A stretch of DNA of 8,127 nucleotides from JBOHWJ01 sp050736615 (GTDB lineage Bacteria > Desulfobacterota > Binatia > Binatales > Binataceae). The notes under the pieces are model-generated. The model did no database searches. It saw nothing but the letters and a program-made list of their open reading frames with translations, and had not been told where the DNA came from. The position numbers were made by a program, and so were the translations under genes. Of the stretch, positions 5,663 through 8,127 are shown piece by piece (positions within the stretch are counted from its first letter, which is position 1; each line of letters begins with the position of its first letter). The DNA is taken from positions 1 through 8,127 of the forward strand of contig JBOHWL010000283.1 of assembly GCA_050736615.1 (NCBI GenBank), in the 5' to 3' direction.

Positions 5663-6541
5663 TTATCGCCGCCGGGCTCGCGCGGTGTGAAGGGTGGGCG
5701 CCTTCGGCCATGGTTGGGCCGCCATATTCTCCTTGACCTCGCTGATATATTTGAGCGCCTTGGGATCGTACCACGAACCCGAAAAGTGCATGCCGATGCA
5801 GCCCCACAAGATGCGATCGAGGTCGCCGGAGGCGTTATCGGCGGCATAGCTGTTCGGCAGATGCGAACGGGTGTTGAAATAACGGCGAAACTGGCCGTTC
5901 ATGCAGGCGCGTTGTTCCGCGTAGCGATAATCCGCGTTGAAGGCGGTGGAGTTCTTAATCATGGGCCAGGTACCCCAATCGTAGAACACCTTGGTCTGGA
6001 GAATGCCCCACGATTGCCGGCAGCAGTTAGGACATTCGTAATTCCATAACGCGATGAAGCTACCGTTAACGCATTGGCTAATGCTGTAGCGTTTGTCGCC
6101 GCCGCCATCGCCGGGATTCGGGCCGCCTTGGCGCCACTTGCTCTCGGTCCACGCCTGCGCGCGCACCACATTTTCGTCGATTCCCCACTTGCACGCGGCC
6201 CAACGCAGGATCATGTCGGTGGAACCGGTATACTGCCCATCGACCCGATAAAATTGCGGGGCCCGCGTAATCGGTTGGGTCGGGTACCGGTAGTACATCG
6301 CGAGTTCGCCCGGAGTCGGCATGTCCTGGTTGTACGGAATGTTGACCGGCATGGTCTCCGGCGTTTTTGGGATCATGCTCGCGCACTGTTGATCGTTGGG
6401 TAATGGCGCCGAAGCGGGTAGCGTAGCGAAATACGTCGGCTCGGTGCCGCAATCAGCGTTCGGCGCCATTAGGAGAGCGGACAACCCAAAGACGCTTGCG
6501 GCAATTAAAAGAAACCTCGACCCACGACGTTGTAGTCGCAC
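5663..6541 (-). CDS. Exported lytic-transglycosylase-like (SLT/lysozyme-fold) protein
   Basis: This 292-aa protein begins with a signal peptide: a basic MRLQRRGSRF followed by the hydrophobic stretch LLIAASVFGLSALLMA (11-26), with cleavage probably near 30. The catalytic core follows the soluble lytic transglycosylase pattern: helix ENVVRAQAWTESKW with the likely catalytic Glu at 133, then SWGILQ (177-182). It would cleave peptidoglycan glycan strands in the periplasm. Nine cysteines (31, 53, 117, 157, 170, 173, 174, 213, 248) lie at or after the predicted cleavage region, including CPNCC at 170-174, which suggests disulfides. Residues 32-108 are a Pro-rich region without a recognised domain. 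The start codon is GTG (6539-6541) with a strong GGGGAGGG (6546-6553) five to six nucleotides before it; no ATG sits near the signal peptide start. It lies 75 nt ahead of the ATP-grasp gene and may be the first gene of that transcript. It could be a distant lysozyme-like domain without lytic activity. Confidence 0.82.
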   Translation of the reverse strand: MRLQRRGSRFLLIAASVFGLSALLMAPNADCGTEPTYFATLPASAPLPNDQQCASMIPKTPETMPVNIPYNQDMPTPGELAMYYRYPTQPITRAPQFYRVDGQYTGSTDMILRWAACKWGIDENVVRAQAWTESKWRQGGPNPGDGGGDKRYSISQCVNGSFIALWNYECPNCCRQSWGILQTKVFYDWGTWPMIKNSTAFNADYRYAEQRACMNGQFRRYFNTRSHLPNSYAADNASGDLDRILWGCIGMHFSGSWYDPKALKYISEVKENMAAQPWPKAPTLHTARARRR

Positions 6542-6839
6542 TTAACCCTCCCCAAACCTCGCGAAAGCTCGATGATAATCTCGGCAATGTCACGCACAGC
6601 ATCACTTGTGCCAGCTATGCAAATCTGCGATTAACCACATCTTGATAAGTTAAGACGTTAGATCTCGTTATTCTTCAATTCGCGCCACTGTAAGAATTAC
6701 AATCATCGAAACTGTTGTCTCATAACATTCGAGCCGGCTCGTTTCGCGACTCCTCATAGACATGGCTGCGGACTATGATTCCAGTTTTATGACGACGGGG
6801 GCGGACATAGGTGAGAGTGTCGGCGTCAGGCAAGGCCGC
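6542..6839. other. Divergent intergenic region between the minus-strand run and the FAD monooxygenase
   Basis: These 298 bases separate two divergently transcribed genes and include a clearly AT-richer stretch (about 6615-6730), so promoters for both directions are expected here. I found only weak matches, for example TTGATA at 6642-6647 and TAAGAA at 6691-6696 on the plus strand, and cannot pick one pair with confidence. A perfect 12-bp palindrome is at 6730-6741. No RNA gene or small ORF is convincing. Confidence 0.5.
6730..6741. promoter_or_regulatory. Perfect 12-bp palindrome, possible operator
   Basis: CGAGCCGGCTCG is identical to its reverse complement. It lies in the divergent promoter region, 110 bp before the preferred monooxygenase start. 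A dimeric repressor site is possible, but 12-bp GC palindromes also occur by chance in GC-rich DNA and no second copy is seen. Confidence 0.25.
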
Positions 6840-7982
6840 ATGAAGACGCTAATCGTTGGTGCGGGGATCGCCGGGATGACGCTGGCGGCCTTGTTGCGCC
6901 AGCGCGACGAGTATCCGGTCATAATTGAACGCGCCGCCGGCTTTGGCGATGGTGGCTACAATCTGGCGCTCTATCCGTTGGGCAGCCGTGTTCTGCACGG
7001 TTTGCGATTGTTCGACCGCTTTCTCGAGAGCAGCGTGCCCTGCTATCGCTATCAACTGTTCAATGGCCACGGCGAGCTTGTGCATGATTTTGATTTCGGC
7101 AGCCTGCGCGACCAATACGGGCCAATTCAGGGAATCCGCCGGCGCGAATTGCTCGAAATTCTGAGTGCGGGTGCGGACGGCATCCCGGTCCATTTCGGTA
7201 TTGCCCTGACCGGGCTCGAAGACCGGGGCGAAAAGATCCTCGCCACCTTCAGTGATCGCTCCACAGCCGAATTCGATCTGGTCGTCGCGGCCGACGGGAT
7301 GCATTCGGAGACTCGCCCAATCATCCTTGGCCAGGATGAATTTGCGTATTGGGAAAGCGGCTGGGCGTGCTGGCTGGCGTGGGCACCCGGCCAAATTCTC
7401 CCACCCGCGACAAGCGCGGAATTCTGGGGCGCCGGGCGGCTCATCGGGGTTTATCCGGTAAAGGATGCGAACGGCGTGGTGCTGGCCGGACCGGCGAAAT
7501 TATTGAGCAAAGAAGGGCGCACCGGTTTTATGCAGCACATCGGCAAACACTTCGGAATGTTCGAAGGCCAGGCGCGCGCCGCGCTCCAGGCGATCAGCGG
7601 CGTTGAAGAAGCCTTTTTTTGGGACCTGCACGATTGCCGCACCAAGTTTTGGTCCAAAGGCCGGGTGGTGCTACTGGGTGACGCCGCGGCGGGTTTTTTG
7701 CCCACTGCGGGAATCGGCGCTTCGATGGCGATGTTATCGGCGGCGGCTTTGGCCGATGAGCTGTCGCGCGCTGATGCGGGCCATGTTGAATACGCGCTGC
7801 GGTTATTCGAGCGGCGGAATCGCAAACGGGTCGAAGCGGCTCAGGATACGTCGCGGCGGCTGGCGCGGATTATGATGATCGACTCGCTGCCGATGGCTTG
7901 GGGCCGCGATCAGCTCGTGAAGCTTTATACCTTCGATCGCGCCCTCAAAGACGCCGTCGATTTGATGGAAGGTTCGAGTTGA
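6840..7982 (+). CDS. FAD-dependent monooxygenase, class A (UbiH/PHBH type, PF01494)
   Basis: This is a 380-aa flavoprotein hydroxylase that would use NAD(P)H and O2 to oxidise a small, often aromatic, substrate. The N-terminal Rossmann dinucleotide motif VGAGIAG (6-12) is followed by the ribose-binding acidic residue E30 (VIIER). GIRRREL (98-104) supplies the conserved FAD-contacting Arg region. The DG motif VVAADGMHSETR (148-159) and the GD motif GRVVLLGDAAAGFLPTAGIG (274-293) complete the family pattern. The frame is open to an ATG at 6762, adding 26 residues that precede the normal Rossmann start. I prefer the ATG at 6840 because MKTLIVGAGIAG is the standard family beginning and an AGGCAAGG purine stretch lies just before it. 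No membrane segment is visible. It stands alone and divergent from the ATP-grasp run, so its substrate is not indicated by neighbours; epoxidation or polyketide or aromatic hydroxylation are equally possible. Confidence 0.93.
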   Translation: MKTLIVGAGIAGMTLAALLRQRDEYPVIIERAAGFGDGGYNLALYPLGSRVLHGLRLFDRFLESSVPCYRYQLFNGHGELVHDFDFGSLRDQYGPIQGIRRRELLEILSAGADGIPVHFGIALTGLEDRGEKILATFSDRSTAEFDLVVAADGMHSETRPIILGQDEFAYWESGWACWLAWAPGQILPPATSAEFWGAGRLIGVYPVKDANGVVLAGPAKLLSKEGRTGFMQHIGKHFGMFEGQARAALQAISGVEEAFFWDLHDCRTKFWSKGRVVLLGDAAAGFLPTAGIGASMAMLSAAALADELSRADAGHVEYALRLFERRNRKRVEAAQDTSRRLARIMMIDSLPMAWGRDQLVKLYTFDRALKDAVDLMEGSS

Positions 7983-7988
7983 ATCGGA

Positions 7989-8127
7989 TTAATGGCCTAA
8001 GAGGCTGCGCGCGACCTTCTGGATCGGGTCGGAATCGTGGACGCAGGGGCGGGAAAGCTTGTCCGTCACAATGATCTTGGCTAGGTTGCTCTTATGCGTC
8101 GCGCGGTATGCCTTCTCATCGTGATGA
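7989..8127 (-). CDS. C-terminal end of an HDOD/HD-like protein (5' truncated by window edge)
   Basis: A minus-strand frame is open from the window edge to a TAA at 7989-7991 and encodes 45 residues beginning HHDEKAYRATHKSNLAKIIV and ending QKVARSLLGH. The pattern of a double His, a polar linker, then L-A-K-I-I-V-T-D-K-L-S-R resembles the end of HDOD or HD-type domains (HH...LA-I-V-x-x-A-D-x-L). That comparison is by eye and tentative. Clean codon use and the convergent placement, 6 bp from the monooxygenase stop, support a real gene. No start is in the window. Confidence 0.6.
   Translation of the reverse strand, partial: HHDEKAYRATHKSNLAKIIVTDKLSRPCVHDSDPIQKVARSLLGH

Noticed and set aside
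5489..6049. 186-aa plus-strand open frame
   Set aside because: It is antisense to the ATP-grasp start and the transglycosylase-like gene and has no supporting ribosome site or motif.
6849..7394. 181-aa minus-strand open frame
   Set aside because: It is antisense to the FAD-binding domain of the monooxygenase, which has all expected motifs.

Overview
The window is ordinary, densely coded bacterial chromosome with high GC (judged by eye). It carries Proteobacteria-style Shine-Dalgarno sites, short intergenic gaps and a CCA-encoding tRNA. The gene mix (gluconokinase, a phasin-like protein, a GST-like protein, a class A flavin monooxygenase, a PF04734 hydrolase) would fit a free-living soil or water Gram-negative, possibly an uncultured lineage. 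Nothing seen fixes the taxon. There is no CRISPR array, insertion sequence, integrase or phage gene.

Layout. Positions 1-460 hold the probable C-terminal end of a plus-strand gene, a tRNA-Leu(CAA) on the minus strand, and a spacer with a strong bipartite hairpin ahead of gluconokinase (460-942, plus). Gluconokinase converges on a minus-strand pair: a GST-fold protein (1552-2331) followed by a small helical phasin-like protein (1002-1448). Positions 2525-6541 are a minus-strand run that reads, in transcription order, as an exported Cys-rich lytic-transglycosylase-like protein, an ATP-grasp ligase, a PHP-domain phosphoesterase and a neutral-ceramidase-like hydrolase. The last three are tightly packed (ATGA overlap, then a 16-nt gap) and are very likely one operon. 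A divergent intergenic region of about 300 bp separates this run from a plus-strand FAD monooxygenase (6840-7982). That gene converges, 6 bp away, on the C-terminal end of a minus-strand gene that runs off the window.

How the genes may work together. Gluconokinase makes 6-phosphogluconate and appears to be transcribed alone. The most interesting unit is ATP-grasp / PHP / ceramidase-like: a carboxylate-amine ligase, a metal-dependent phosphoesterase and a zinc amidase-type hydrolase, all without visible export signals. Together they suggest a small pathway that makes and trims an amide-linked, possibly phosphorylated, metabolite or envelope component. That role is inference; I do not recognise the cluster as a described system. 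The ceramidase-like member has Arg where true ceramidases have the GDVSPN serine, which argues against simple ceramide hydrolysis.
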